From Tolypeutes matacus (lineage: Eukaryota > Chordata > Mammalia > Cingulata > Chlamyphoridae), in assembly GCA_026826555.1 (NCBI GenBank), contig JAKSZT010054304.1, positions 32,691,188 through 32,755,187 on the forward strand: DNA of 64,000 nucleotides, in the 5' to 3' direction. Both the position numbers and the translations under genes were made by a program. Under the pieces are notes generated by a model. That model worked only from the letters and a program-made list of their open reading frames with translations. It made no database searches and was not told where the DNA came from. Shown piece by piece: positions 24,880 to 36,060 of the stretch. How positions within the stretch are numbered: the stretch's first letter is position 1; every line of letters starts with the position of its first letter.

Positions 24880-25770
24880 CTGTCCAAAAATCAGTTCCTA
24901 AGGAGTCAGATTTCTCAGCCTGGGTCAGCCCTGCAGCCAGCGACACTGGATAGGAAGGTGCTTAGATTAGGTGTTTATGAACACCTTTGCATTGCAATAA
25001 TCTGGTACCCTCTTGGGGGTGATAAAGCCTTTTCAAATAGGGCTTCTTTTGTGTCAGCATTCCACGGGCATAATTACATTAGCTGGGCAAACATGCAGGC
25101 AAAGGCTGCTGGGCTGCAGGTCATCTGGCATTTCCTCAGAAATCCTGCAAGGTTAGCAGCAGGTGGTGCCAGCTCAGGGCCCTCCTCCTCCAGGCCTTCC
25201 AGCTAGCCTGGTAGTACTAAGTTGATTTGCATCTGATTTCAGCCCAGGAAGAGCCACAGGGCCCATCAGTCCTGTGGCACAGGGACCTGCTACTTTTCTG
25301 ATGGGACCACTGTGAGTGAGGCAGTTTGACATGATCATCAGGTCGCCAAACATTAGTGAGCACCCACTGTGTATTAGTGCCAGCTGGAGGCAGAAGGAAT
25401 AAATCGCAGCTCCAGCCTCACATAGTAGAGAACATGGGACATGGAAAAAGGTACCAAACCCTACCCCACCCTGGTTGCCTGAAGGTTCCTTCTCTGTCTG
25501 CTCTCTGATTCAGGGGAAGGTTGGAATGGCCTCCTCGGGGTTTTGAGACTGTTTCACAGTGCTCTGAAATGAGTATATCTGAAATTTTCTTTGACCCATT
25601 TACTTGTTTCAGCCCCAGCTACCTCCCCTGGGTAGTGAGATCTGTGTATTCCCTGCCAGCTGCATGCCAAGACAGCCTTCTATTTGACTTTATCCTGATG
25701 TCTTCAAGGGCCTCCTTTGTCCTTTGGGCCCAGGAACTTGTGAATTATCCTATAGCATGGGAAGTGCTGC
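24880..25770. promoter_or_regulatory. GC-richer non-repetitive block, candidate conserved regulatory element
   Basis: The block stands out from its AT-rich surroundings and holds no repeat that I recognise. 24960-25420 has dense motif-like sequence: 'gcattgcaataatctgg' (24989), 'gcataattacattagctg' (25068, homeodomain-type TAATTA), an E-box CAGGTG near 25160 and a palindromic-looking 'agctcagggccct'. Frames 24958-25206 and 25521-25775 (+) and 24722-24946 (-) lack domain similarity or clear splice context. The regulatory role is inference from composition alone. Confidence 0.3.
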
Positions 25771-25789
25771 TTTAGGGCCCTTCTTAGAT

Positions 25790-26815
25790 TTCATTTATCA
25801 ATGTTTTCTAGATTTCTATGTACAAGTTTTCTACATCCTTATTAAATTCATTCTTAGATATTTGATTCTTTTAGTTACATTGTAAATGGAATTTTTCTCT
25901 TGATTTTCTCGTCAGATTTTTCATTGCTATTGTATAAATACACTACTGATATTTTGCTTGTTGATCTTATATCCTGACATCTTGCTGAATTTGTTTATTA
26001 GCTCTAATAGTTTTGTTGCACATTTTTCAGGACTTTCTATATATAGGATCACGACATCTGCAAATAGTGAAAGTTTTACTTCTTTTCTAATTTAGATGCT
26101 TTTTACTTCTTTTTCTTGCCTAACTGTTCAGCTAGAACTTTCAATACAATGTTGAGTAACAGTGGTGACAGTAGACATCCTTGTCTTGTATCAGATCTTA
26201 GAGGAAAGTTTTCTTCATTCTCTCACCATTGAGTGTGATGTTAGCTGTGGGTTTTTCATATATGCCTTATATCACGTTAGGAAATTTCCTTTTATTCCTG
26301 TTTTTTCTAAATGTTTTTATCAAAAAAAGGAAGCTGGACTTAGTCAAATGCCTTTTCTGCATCAACAGAGAATATATTTTTTCCTTTGCTTTGTTGGTGC
26401 AGTATATTACATTAATTTATTTTTGTTGTTGTTAAACCACCCTTGCATATGCGATAAAATTCACTTGATCATGGTGTATAATTCTATTATTGTGCTGCTT
26501 GGATTAGATTTGCGAGTATTTTGTTGAAGATTTTTGCATATATAATCATAAGAGAAATTGATTTGTAATTTTATTTTCCTGTAGTATCTTTACCTGGCTT
26601 TGGTATTTGGGTGATGTTGTCCTCATAGAATGAGTTAGATAGTGTTCTTTCCTCTCATATTTTTGGAAGAGTTAGAGCAAGATTCATATTAATTCTTTTT
26701 GGAATTACTGGTAGAATTCACCTGTGAAGCCATCTGGCCCAGGGCTTTTCTTTGTTGGGAGGTTCATGGCTTCTGTTTTTTACCTTAGTTGTGAATATGT
26801 CAAATGCTCTTAATA
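25790..26815 (-). mobile_element. L1 ORF2 reverse-transcriptase segment, decayed
   Basis: Reads as the complement of L1 ORF2 through the RT domain. Typical antisense blocks are 'ggtgacagtagacatccttg' (26163), 'tcaaatgccttttctgcatc' (26344), 'acctggctttggtatttggg' (26591) and 'gaagccatctggcccagggc' (26726). Many stops; no intact frame. Frames 26162-26527 and 26229-26435 (+) are antisense by-products. Confidence 0.85.
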
Positions 26816-26817
26816 AG

Positions 26818-27188
26818 TGCATTAGTCAGGGATTTCCAGAGAAGTGGAACCTACAGAACATGTGTATAGAGAGTTATTTTAAGGAATTGTGGGGGCTTGC
26901 AAAGTCCAAATTCTGTAGAGGAAGCTGGCAGGCTAGAAATTCAGATAAGAGTTGATATGCTAGTCTTGAGGCAGAAAGTCTTCTTTTCTGGAACCTCAGT
27001 TTTTTGCTCTTAAGGCCTTCAGCTGATTGAATGAGGCCTACCCACATTTTCAAGGGTAATCTCCTTTACCTGATGTCCACTAATCCATTGGTGTTAATCA
27101 GATATACAAAAATTTTCATAGGAACATCTAAGCTAGTGTTTAACCAAACACTGGACACCTTAACCCATCCACACTGACATAAATTATC
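26818..27188 (-). mobile_element. Ancient LTR-like interspersed repeat
   Basis: 'attagtcagggatttccaga' (26820), 'ttaaggaattgtgggggctt' (26878), 'ggccttcagctgattgaatg' (27014) and 'gaggcctacccacattttca' (27033) match a well-known mammalian repeat beginning 'agtcagggttctccagag'. I do not trust my memory for its name. It directly abuts the L1 fragment on its left. The strand is assigned by analogy with neighbouring LTRs and is uncertain. Confidence 0.55.
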
Positions 27189-27377
27189 AATAATGTTTCT
27201 TCTAAAAATAATTTTGAACTAATACTGTATTGTTTTTTATAGATCATATATCATTTGAATTGTTAAATAAAGGGGAAATTTCCTTCTAGAACTTAGGAGT
27301 AGCATGCTACTGAGAGACTACATTCTATTTAATACTAAAACAAGATTGAGAAAAGAGATGAATGAAGCTATGGGTAT

Positions 27378-27450
27378 GGAAAGGAAGGAAGAAAGGAAGA
27401 GAGGGAAGGAGGGAGGGAGAGAGGGAAGGAGAAAGGAAGGAAGGGAGTTC
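27378..27450 (+). repeat. Purine-rich (GGAA)n / (GGGA)n tract
   Basis: Nearly all A and G for 70 bases with GGAA, GGGA and GAGA units. Confidence 0.95.
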
Positions 27451-27635
27451 TAGATTTTAACTTTAGCAAGGGCATTAACTCTGCAGTGTTTATATTTGAG
27501 TCTTTACTTCACTAGCATTTTATCAAGAATTGATAGACACTAAAGAAAGGATTTTTGACCTGAACAATACAAATAACCTTGGCATATAAAAGAAATCCAT
27601 TACATTGTCACTGGACATTTTCTTTTCCCAGTACC

Positions 27636-28213
27636 TGTTAGGGAAACCACAGATACCTCTTAAGGAGGTATCTCCCACCTACCTCCACCCCTCTTGGGGG
27701 AAGTCACAAACACATGTTAAGAGACCATTCTCCAGCCTTCCACTACCCCCACTGCTTTTTCCATTGTGTACCATTCCACAGTGGGGAGGATGTTAAATAT
27801 ATAAATATATAAAGGCCTGGTCAGACCTTATACCAGGAAACCAGGAACAAGTAGCCCCAGGTACTTATTAGAAGAGGAATTCTCAGTGATTTGGCCCTCC
27901 CCCCATCCCAAGGTGAATAATAACCACATTCAAACTGATATATTTGCCTTTCTTCTCTGCTGTGAAGTGGATCATGTGGAATATATATCGACCCCAACCC
28001 AGAACAGTTTTGGCCACCCTGGAAGCCTGGACATGATGGGACTTCTTTTGCTGCTCTTTTGGGCTCTTTTTGCTGTATATGGGACAAGGAGATTATTTGC
28101 CTTTTGTGGACTCTTTATGCTGTGCAAGAAATAAAGGGATCATTTGCTGAAGGTTTCTGTCACGCCCTTAATCTGTGTTCCCATGATGCGACATTTTAAC
28201 AACTCACTCTGTA
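27636..28213 (+). mobile_element. Solo LTR with GTACC target-site duplication
   Basis: A 578-bp segment starting TGTTAGGG. It has a TATA-like 'atataaagg' near 27805 and a polyadenylation signal AATAAA within 'gcaagaaataaaggga' (28122), then a short R/U5-like tail. GTACC stands immediately before (27631-27635) and after (28214-28218). The 3' terminus reads CTGTA instead of the usual CA. Class is unassigned; the arrangement fits an ERV1-type LTR. The overlapping frames at 27605, 27821 and 27886 are spurious. Confidence 0.65.
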
Positions 28214-28247
28214 GTACCTGTTGCTGATCTTCACACTGCTATTCCCC

Positions 28248-28745
28248 TCTATTAGTTTTATATTACTGTATAAAAAATTAACGCAAAACTTAGTAACTGA
28301 AAACAACAAATATTATCACACAATTTCTGCAGGTCAAGAAACAAGGAATGGCTCATCTGGGTGTTAAAGGTTTAAGGTCCCCATGAGGTTGTAGTCAAGT
28401 TATCATCCTGGTGTGTGGGATTCTGAAGGCTTGCCTGGATCTGGAAGATCTGCTTCCAACCCATATCTATGGTGGCTGGCAGGGAACTTCAAATTCTTGT
28501 GCTGTGGCTCTTTCAATAGGACTGTTCACACTGTGGTGGCTGGCTTTCCCCAAAGTGAGTGAATAAAAAGAGAGCGATAAGAGAGATATCAAATAAGAAA
28601 GAAGCTCAGTGTCTTTTAAAACCTAATGTCAGAAATTCCATGCCATCACTCCAGCTGTATTCTATTGGTCACACAACCCTGGGTACATTGTACCAGGGAG
28701 AAATTTGGGGGCCATTTTGGAGGCTGGTTAGCAGAGTCTGCCCTC
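28248..28745 (-). mobile_element. MaLR-like LTR (3' LTR of a paired element)
   Basis: Shares ordered blocks with 30172-30750: a TTAGT..CTGTATAA-type start, 'tcatgagg/ccatgagg' followed by the tract to 'ggcttgcctgg' (28430), then the 'tctattggtcaca' block (28661) and the 'ggaggctggtt' end (28719). Same orientation and about 1.4 kb apart. Confidence 0.6.
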
Positions 28746-30171
28746 TGGGCTACCAAACTTCATGTTCCCCACATACAAAATGCACAAACCCTTCCCAAGG
28801 CCCCTAAAATGTTACCACATTACAGAAGGAGCTTAAAATCCAGACTCTTGTCATCTAAATTAGGGTAAAGTGTGCATGAGGCTCCTCTGGTGTTGTTCTT
28901 TAATCATGTGTCCTCAGGTACATTTCTTCCAGATCTGTTGACCCATGAAACTAGAGACAGTTTATATGCCCCTCAACACACTCAGCACACAAGGATGGGA
29001 CAGACATAGGATATTGACCACAGAATCTCCTATTCAAAGAATGGGAAATGGGAAGAATACCATAGTCCCCAGTCCATAGCCGTTCTCAAACCAAGTCAGC
29101 CAAAGTTTGCAAGCTACTTCAATAGGACTCAGTCCTACTCTTACCTGGGAGTTATTCTTTGAGTACTTTACCTCTAAACCTGAGAAACCCTTCTTTTTAT
29201 CAATGAAGGTAGCATTACAGCAGTAGAGTTTTCTCAACCTTCTTACTGCCAGTAGATACATGAGGGTCCAATAGCCACTTTTGATTTTGTACTGACTGTG
29301 ACCCTGTCAGTTCAAACTGGCAGTGTTACTTGTGACACAATTATTTTAAAAGTTTCATGGGTCTTCTGTGGATCTTATGGAGATGTACTCCATTAGACAA
29401 AAAATATACCCTCAAAAGTCTCCCAGATAAGGCTTTATCTACGTTGGGCTGCTGTTGAGGGACAATGTCCTTATATTTCTCAGGAGCTTTATTGTTTTGA
29501 TTGAGAGCATGCATGAGTTATTACAGTAAATTATTTAGTGAGACTTTGTCTGACTGAACAGTACTCTAAGTATCACCTTTTCCTATCCTGAGGTAGTAGG
29601 AGGGAATGCTATAATAATATCATTGGTTTCAAATTTAGCCATGCTTTTTGGAGAGTGCCCAGGATTTCATCTTTGCTTCGAAGGCATCTCTTAATTTTAG
29701 CATTGTTTCTTTGCCATTAGACAAGACTGATAATTTGAAAAACCATAATGTCCTATTCATTCGTGTTTAACAGTCTTTAACTTATCTCTGTACTTTTATA
29801 TTTTCCTACAAGCACTAAGAAGGAAGCAGGCAGCACATTCAATACTCTGAAAAGGAATATCCTTAGTTATATTACACAAATGATGGATATATTTTTAATT
29901 TCTCCACTATTGCAGGTGACAGTGTTCCTCAATTTTCTACCACTAAATAAATTAATTTCCATTCATCCATATTCCAAAGTTTTTCTCACATGCATTTAAG
30001 CCTACAGTGGCAGCATGCTCAAAATCCAAAATTCTTCTAATAGTCTTCAAGGCAATTTAGATTTTCACTAACAGTTTCCTTAAAATCCTACCCACTACCA
30101 CCTAATCACCAGTTCCAAAGTCACTCCCACTTTAAGCTATTTGCTATTGCAGCGCTCCATTCCAGTTACCA
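28746..30171 (-). mobile_element. Probable internal region of the MaLR-like element
   Basis: 1.4 kb between two LTRs of the same family and orientation, a size that suits MaLR internal sequence. No gag or pol frame survives, and MaLR internals usually lack pol. Parts resemble internal MaLR sequence from memory, but I cannot confirm it. The frame at 29034-29261 (-) is short and unrecognised. Confidence 0.45.
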
Positions 30172-30529
30172 AAATCTGCTTTAGATACATATACTATATG
30201 ACAAATTATCCCAAAGTTTAGCAGCTGAAGACAAGAAAAATTTATTCTTTCTTACAGTTTCTGAGGGTAAGGGATTGCTAAGTGTCATGGATGGGCTATA
30301 CTAGCTCAGAGTGTCTCATGAGGTTAAAGCCAAGCTGTTATCTGAGGCTGCAGTCACCTGAAGGCTTTCCTGGGGCTAGAGGAGATGCTTCCAAGCTCAC
30401 CTGCATGGCTTTTGGAAGGAAATTTCCTTACCTTTCCATGTAGTTTTCAATATAGAGTTCTCCCTGACATGGCAGTCAGCTTCGCCTAGAGTAAGTGATC
30501 CAAAAGAGAAAGAGAAAGAAGTAGTAATT

Positions 30530-30575
<46 letters not shown>

Positions 30576-30750
30576 AAAAGTCATCTCTCATGCCTTTTAT
30601 ACCCTAATCCCAGAACTGGCATACCTATACTTCCATACCACATTATATTGGTCATACTGACCGACACTGATACAATGTTGGAGGGGGCTACACACAAGGA
30701 TATAAACACTGGGAGGTGGAGATCCATGTGGGCTGCTATACTAACCTTTG
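30172..30750 (-). mobile_element. MaLR-like LTR (5' LTR of a paired element)
   Basis: Starts near 'tgctttagatacatatacta' and follows the same block order as 28248-28745, including 'ttggtcatactgacc' (30647) and 'ggctgctatacta' at the right end. It contains the (GTA)n array at 30530-30575. Confidence 0.6.
30530..30575 (+). repeat. (GTA)n trinucleotide array
   Basis: About 15 perfect GTA units preceded by an imperfect start from 30521. The poly-Thr frame on the minus strand (30397-30591) is its translation, not a gene. Confidence 0.97.
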
Positions 30751-31222
30751 TGTTCGTTCAATTCTGAATCTCAATTTTCCCTCTAGTGAACAATCTAAAT
30801 ATTCTGACAATTCATGACTTAATTATGAAAGAACAAGTTGCCACTAAAAAAATTCTTGAAGCCACTCAGTCCTACAAAGATGAAATTCAATAGCACCTCA
30901 TATAAACCTTGGTCCACAGTAACTATTTCATAAATATTAACATATGGCATAGAATTCCCAAAACCTTTCCCTATCTCTTCATCTCCTACTTATTAAACTC
31001 CCATCTGATATTTCAGACATTTCTATGACAACACCTGAGACAGTCTTCATTTAGGGGGAATAGAGAGGCAGTGGCTTTAAATTTGAGGTTGTCTCTAAGA
31101 TGAAACTATTCTTAAATAAAATCTCTGTGGATGAAAGAACCACAATTAACATCTATATCTATGTTGTCTCATTCCATGATGTGAAAACGGAACATTGTTA
31201 CTGAAAGAATGGCTATTTCCAA
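30751..31222. other. Unannotated sequence
   Basis: No gene and no repeat recognised. Confidence 0.4.
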
Positions 31223-31595
31223 TAGACAGGCCGGCCAGATCCCACACTACAAAAGACAAATATGTTTTTTAGTGAGAGGGTGATTTATTGCGAATGCACA
31301 AACAAGGAACTGGAAGAATTTTCCCAAAAGCATATTAAAATGAAAACAGAAGCTAGGATTTTTATAGGGAAAAAAAAGAGAAATAGTGTGGTTGAGAAGA
31401 AAAACAAGTAAAAAAAAAAAAAAAGTAATGTGCTAGGAGGGTACCTGCACTCAGCTCCAAACCACCACAGCACTAAAAGAGGTCGTGGTTGTATAGAGAG
31501 GAGAAGTCCCCAGCAGTTGCTGAACTTGAGCAATATTGGACAGTGGTGAAACTCACTGCAGTTACAAATGCATACACTATCAGGCCAGCCTGTCA
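31223..31595 (-). mobile_element. Candidate ERV solo LTR with inverted ends
   Basis: On the minus strand it begins TGACAGGCTGGCC (at 31595) and ends GGCCGGCCTGTCTA (at 31223), an almost perfect terminal inverted repeat of about 12 bases. Inside, on the minus strand, are TATA-like 'cctataaaaatcc' (near 31360) and an AATAAA signal in 'gcaataaatcaccc' (near 31288), giving U3-R-U5 order. A target duplication was not found (CCAA left, TCCC right). The frame 31285-31596 (-) is not a recognisable protein. Confidence 0.5.
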
Positions 31596-33214
31596 TCCCC
31601 CATGGCCTCTACGGATCCCTAGCCATGTCTTCTCTTTCCCAAAGACTTAGGTTACAAATTCACCTACCTGTTTGTTCCAGCTTTACAACTGAAGGTCAAT
31701 GCTTCTGATTAGATGGCAATCTGATTTATACTAATGTCCAATATCTCTGATACCCAAAACTCCACCCATTATGGCTTAACATTTCTGTCTTGATAACTTG
31801 GCACAGACAATGACAGTAATAATTAATTAAATTTATAATGCTATTTAAGTCTGAGAATATTAATTGGGAATTTATGTAAAAAGTTAATGAAATCACAGAT
31901 CCAAAATCAAATAAAAATGAAAGGCAGAGTTTTGCCACAATATCTTTGTTTAATTGATATTGCATATAAGTAGGCTAATAATATTGTTTCAGGTGTAAAT
32001 TAAGGTGCATAGTTTCTATATAATTCTATTTCCCACTCCCCATGAGGACACACCTGGTGAACTTCAGTAATAAAGCATCACCATTGAGATGATTTTTCTC
32101 TCAGGGGATTATTGTACAGCACAGAACATTATTTACAGCTGCAAAGGAGGGAAAGACAAGTGTCTATCAATCTTTCAGACTGGGAATAATTACCAGGATT
32201 GGCAGATAATGCCTCACAGGGAACAGTTTCCTAGACTGTCTTTCTTCCAAAGATATTGGTGAGACAGAGGAAACCTAATAACTGGCTCTGCTCTGGTAAA
32301 AACCTGGTATGTGGGTAACTAAAAGTGCAATAATTACATATGCACTAGTTTTAATACAAGTTAGCTTAGAATTTAGGAGTGCAGAACTTGGAGTTTGATA
32401 AGCACAAACTTTTGGAGTTTGATAAGCACTTGATAAGTTTGAATCAGTTTGGGCAATGGAGTAGAAATTTTATTTGCCTACTGACAACTGCACCCCTTCT
32501 TCCCTGACAAGGGAAACTCAATTTCATTGCTATAAATGGGTGTGTACTTATTCCAGTCCTCTACAGGCAGAACTTGAGGCAAAGACTAAAATGTGATGAT
32601 TAGAGACTTCCAAGAATGGAATAAGAATGGAAACAAAACAACTGATACAATGAAAGATCAAAAGATGAAAGCTGTTAAATATTTTCTCCACGGGAATATA
32701 TGCAGTAACACAATGAATCAATCAATAGTTGTGCTGATTCAGTTTGAAGGACTTATCTGGAATGTTTGCAAAAGGAAATCACCACATTGTAGTTCACTGA
32801 AGAGAGAGGAAGGAGGATTGATATGTTTGATTCTCTCTTGTTTTGCCTTCTCTAATTTTTTTTCTAGTTAAAATTCATCCTATGGAGAGCTAAATACCTT
32901 CACATTTCTGAGTTTTGTCATGTGATTCCTCAGCAGCTGCTCTAGAAACCAGATCCCATATTTCATCATGATCAGGAGGTAGAGGGGTCACATGAAGAAA
33001 TAGAGCACTGACCAAGAGACAGAAAGGAGGAGATTGAGGAAGGAACGTGAGAAGTTGCACTATGTTTTGCTCCTTATGGTGATACTGTGTCAAGACCTAC
33101 CCAGTGAATGCTTTATGAATAATAATCGTTCCCTTTGCATTTCCTAGAGATAGGTTTCTGAAGAATTGTATTAGGAGTGTTATGGAAAATACATCCTGTC
33201 AAATCCTGTCAAAT
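31596..33214. other. Unannotated sequence
   Basis: Non-repetitive to my eye. A short tandem echo of 'ggagtttgataagcac' occurs at 32390-32429. Frames 32593-32871 (+) and 32890-33093 (-) have no recognised domain. 32090-32260 looks moderately complex and could be conserved non-coding sequence. Confidence 0.35.
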
Positions 33215-33890
33215 TTTTTTGATGTTTTCCAAACCAACATTCCCCTTCTCCCTACCCTCCATGCCCTGGTAACCTCTAATCTACTTTCAATCCCTAAGAA
33301 TTTGCAATTCCTAGTCATCTCTTTTTTTTTTTCTTTCCCTTAGAGATTCCTGTTTGTGTAGTGTAGTTCCTGTAGTTCCATGTTTTTAAAAAATTCTGTT
33401 ACCATATATACAATCTAATATTTTCCATTTTAATCATATTCAGATCTATCTTCCAGTGCTGTTAATTGCAATCACAAAGTTGTGCTACCATCTCCACTAT
33501 CCATTATCTAAACATTTCCATCATTCCAAATAGGAAGTCTGTACATTTTAAGCCTAGTCATCTCTTATAAGTGATATCACATAATTTTTGTCCTCATGTG
33601 TCTTGCTTACTTGCTTGAGCATAATGTTTTCAAGGTTCTTCCATGTTGCCAAATGTCTCATAACTTTATTATTTCTTACGGCCAATTGATGTTCTATTGT
33701 ACATATATATCACATTTGTTTACCCATTCATTTGCTGATGGAAACTTGGCTTCCACCTTTCAGCTATTGTGAATAATGCTGCTAGCAATAGTGAGGTACA
33801 CATATCTGTTTGAGATCTTGTTTGCAGGTTCTTGGAGACTATACCTAGAAGTGTAATCACCATGTCATATGGTAATTCTAAATATAACTT

Positions 33891-34697
33891 TTTTAAATTA
33901 TTATTTTTTTAATTTTAAAGAAACTTTAGATTACATAAATGCTACATAAAAAATATAGAGGGGAAACGAATGTGACTCAACCAGTAGGGTGCCCACCTAC
34001 CACATGGGAGATCCTGGGTTTGGGTCCTGGTGCCTCCTAAAAGATGAGCAGACACCGCCCCTGCTGCAAGGAGTTAGACACTTTCCCCACCGCCACGAGC
34101 AGAGGCCACAAGCCAGCAGACCCTGCTGCCCACGGGAAGTAGATGTGGCTCAGGCTGTTGAACACTCACTTCTCATGTCGGAAGTCCCAGGTTCGGTTCC
34201 CGGTGCCCCCTGGAGAAGGCAAGCGAAAAATGAGCAGACTATACTAGAGAACCATCTGGGGGAGGGGGGACAAATAAAGAAAAATAAAAGTAAATACATA
34301 AATCCTAAAAAAAAAAAAAAAAAGAACACATAAAAAATGTATATAGGGGATTCCCATATGCCTCACTCCCTCCCCCTCTCACACTTTCCCACATTAACAA
34401 CATTCTTCATTAGAGTGGTACATTTGTTACAATTGATGAACACATATTGAAGCATTGTACTAACTGTGGATTATATGTAATAGTTTACACTTTATCCCAT
34501 GCAATTTTGTAAGTTATGACAAAATATATAGTGGCCTGTCATTGTAACATCATGCAGGACCATTCCAATGCCCCCAAAATGCCCCCATATTATACCTATT
34601 TTTCTCTCTCCCTCCCTTAGAGCCTCTGGTGGTCACTGCCTTTCTTATCAATGATACAAGTTTTTCCATTGCTAGAATAAGAATAAGTCTATAGTAG
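33891..34697 (-). mobile_element. Younger L1 3' UTR inserted in older L1
   Basis: T-rich head from 33891 (reverse of an A tail), then the same 3' UTR family as 100-787, broken by a SINE at 33959-34327 and resuming at 34339. It ends at 34697, where older L1 sequence resumes. The perfect 5-base duplication AACTT marks the insertion. 5' truncated, no coding part. Confidence 0.85.
33959..34327 (+). mobile_element. Dimeric tRNA-like SINE (DAS type)
   Basis: Two tRNA-like heads in tandem. The first has a box A-like 'tgtgactcaacc' (33971) and box B-like 'ggtttgggtcc' (34017). The second has 'tgtggctcagg' (34144) and 'ggttcggttcc' (34190). An A-rich tail ends at about 34324. ACATAAAAAAT flanks it at 33944-33954 and 34328-34338, a clear 11-bp target duplication. 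It matches my memory of armadillo DAS SINEs, derived from an alanine tRNA; the exact subfamily is unsure. Frame 33989-34333 is not a gene. Confidence 0.88.
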
Positions 34698-35505
34698 AAC
34701 TTCTTGAGGATCTACCTTATTGTCTTCAAAAGTCACTGCGCCAACTGACATTTTTACCAACAATTCACAAGCGTTCCAATTTCTCTGCAGCTACTCCACC
34801 AGTTGTTATTTTAGATTTTTTTCCCCAGTAATAGCCACCTTTGTGGGTGTGAAGTGGTATCTCATTGTGGTTTTGTTTTGTATTTCCCTAATGGCTAGTG
34901 ATGTTGAGCACTTTTTTCATATGCTTAGTGGCCATTTGTATATCTTCTTTGGAAAAATGCCCATTAAAGCCTTTTGCACATTTTCAGTTGGGTATTTTTG
35001 ATATTGCGTTGTAAAAGTTCTTTATATATTCTGGATATCCAGCATTTATCTAAAATATGGTTTGTAACTACTTGCTCCCATTTTGTAGGTTGTATTTTCA
35101 TCTTTGATAATTTCCGTTGAAGCATTAAAGTGTTTTATTTTGATGAAGTCAAATTTATCTATTGTTTCTTTTGTTATTTGTGCTTTTAGTGTCATATCTA
35201 AGAGTCTATTGCCAAATGCCAGGTCAGGAGGATTTGCCTCTATTTTATCCTCTAAAAGATTTATGTTTGTAACTCTTACATTTATCTTGATCCATTTTGA
35301 GTTGATGTTCGTATTATATACGAGATAGGGGTCTAACTTTATATTTTTGCATGTGGGTATCCATTTTTCCTAGCACCATTTGTTGAAGAGATTATTCTTT
35401 TCCCATTGAATGGACTTGGCACCCTTATTGAAAATCAAAATTTGATAGATGTATTAGTTTATTTATGGACTCTCAATTCTATTCCAATGGTCTATATGTC
35501 TCTTT

Positions 35506-36060
35506 TTATACCAATGCCATACTCTTTTTACTACTGTTGCTTTGTAGTGCAACTTCAAATTGGAAAGGGTGAATCCTCCGACTTTGTTCTTTTTTCAAAA
35601 CTTTTTGGCTATTCAGGGCCACTTGCAGCTCCACATTAATTTGAAGGTCAGTTTTCCCATTACTGTTAAAAAAGACTGCTAGAATTGTGATAGGGAGTGC
35701 ACTAAATCTGTAGATCTCTTTGGGTAATATTGACATCTTAACAATATGAGCTCTTCTAATCCATGAACATAGGAATTCTTGCCATTGATTTGGTTTTTCC
35801 TTAATTTCTTTCAGCAGTGTTTTGTATATTGATACATGCTCTTTATGTTCTGGTGGATGCTGATGTGAGGCCAGAACTGCTACTGCCAAGAGGGCTAACA
35901 CCAAGGTCAGCATCTGTGCTGAGTCCTCAGTGATCTGCCAGAACAGAAAATGTCCATAAAGGGGACAACAATAAAAGAAAGCAGCCAAATAAGGTGTACC
36001 AGTTGCTAGTGGGAGGCCAGATGCCACTGCTACACAGAGGCCTGAAACTAAGACCAGCAT
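35506..36060 (-). pseudogene. L1 ORF2 fragment fused by chance to upstream non-L1 sequence
   Basis: This 184-codon minus-strand frame is the longest in the window. Its second half, read in the L1 sense direction, contains 'IVKMSILPKEIYRFSALPI', a conserved L1 ORF2 segment downstream of the RT. The first 65 or so residues come from 35863-36060, outside the L1 homology, and are not recognised. The openness is a chance extension, not a selected gene. Confidence 0.75.

Larger units (their letters stand above)
33215..35862 (-). mobile_element. Old L1 (L1MA-like) 3' half, interrupted by a younger L1
   Basis: 33215-33890 and 34698-35862 are contiguous parts of one minus-strand L1. They run from ORF2 downstream of the RT (35862) to the 3' UTR (33215). 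Antisense blocks include 'ctattgtgaataatgctgct' (33764), 'gtgaagtggtatctcattgt' (34849), 'agcaccatttgttgaagaga' (35371) and 'ggactctcaattctattcca' (35468). The interruption is flanked by AACTT on both sides (33886-33890 and 34698-34702). Confidence 0.9.

Noticed and set aside
26162..26527. 121-codon plus-strand frame
   Set aside because: It is antisense to the L1 reverse-transcriptase remnant.
30397..30591. Poly-threonine frame
   Set aside because: Translation of the (GTA)n array.
33989..34210. Possible tRNA gene (box A and box B present)
   Set aside because: Two tRNA-like heads, an A-rich tail and a target duplication show a SINE. The cloverleaf is not intact.
25790..35862. The two minus-strand L1 pieces (25790-26815 and 33215-35862) as one split L1
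   Set aside because: Their order is wrong. On the minus strand the 5' part should lie at higher coordinates, but the RT part is at the lower ones.
35506..36060. 184-codon minus-strand frame as a possible gene
   Set aside because: Its C-terminal part is L1 ORF2 in sense orientation and its N-terminal part has no recognisable domain; listed as an L1 pseudogene with a chance extension.
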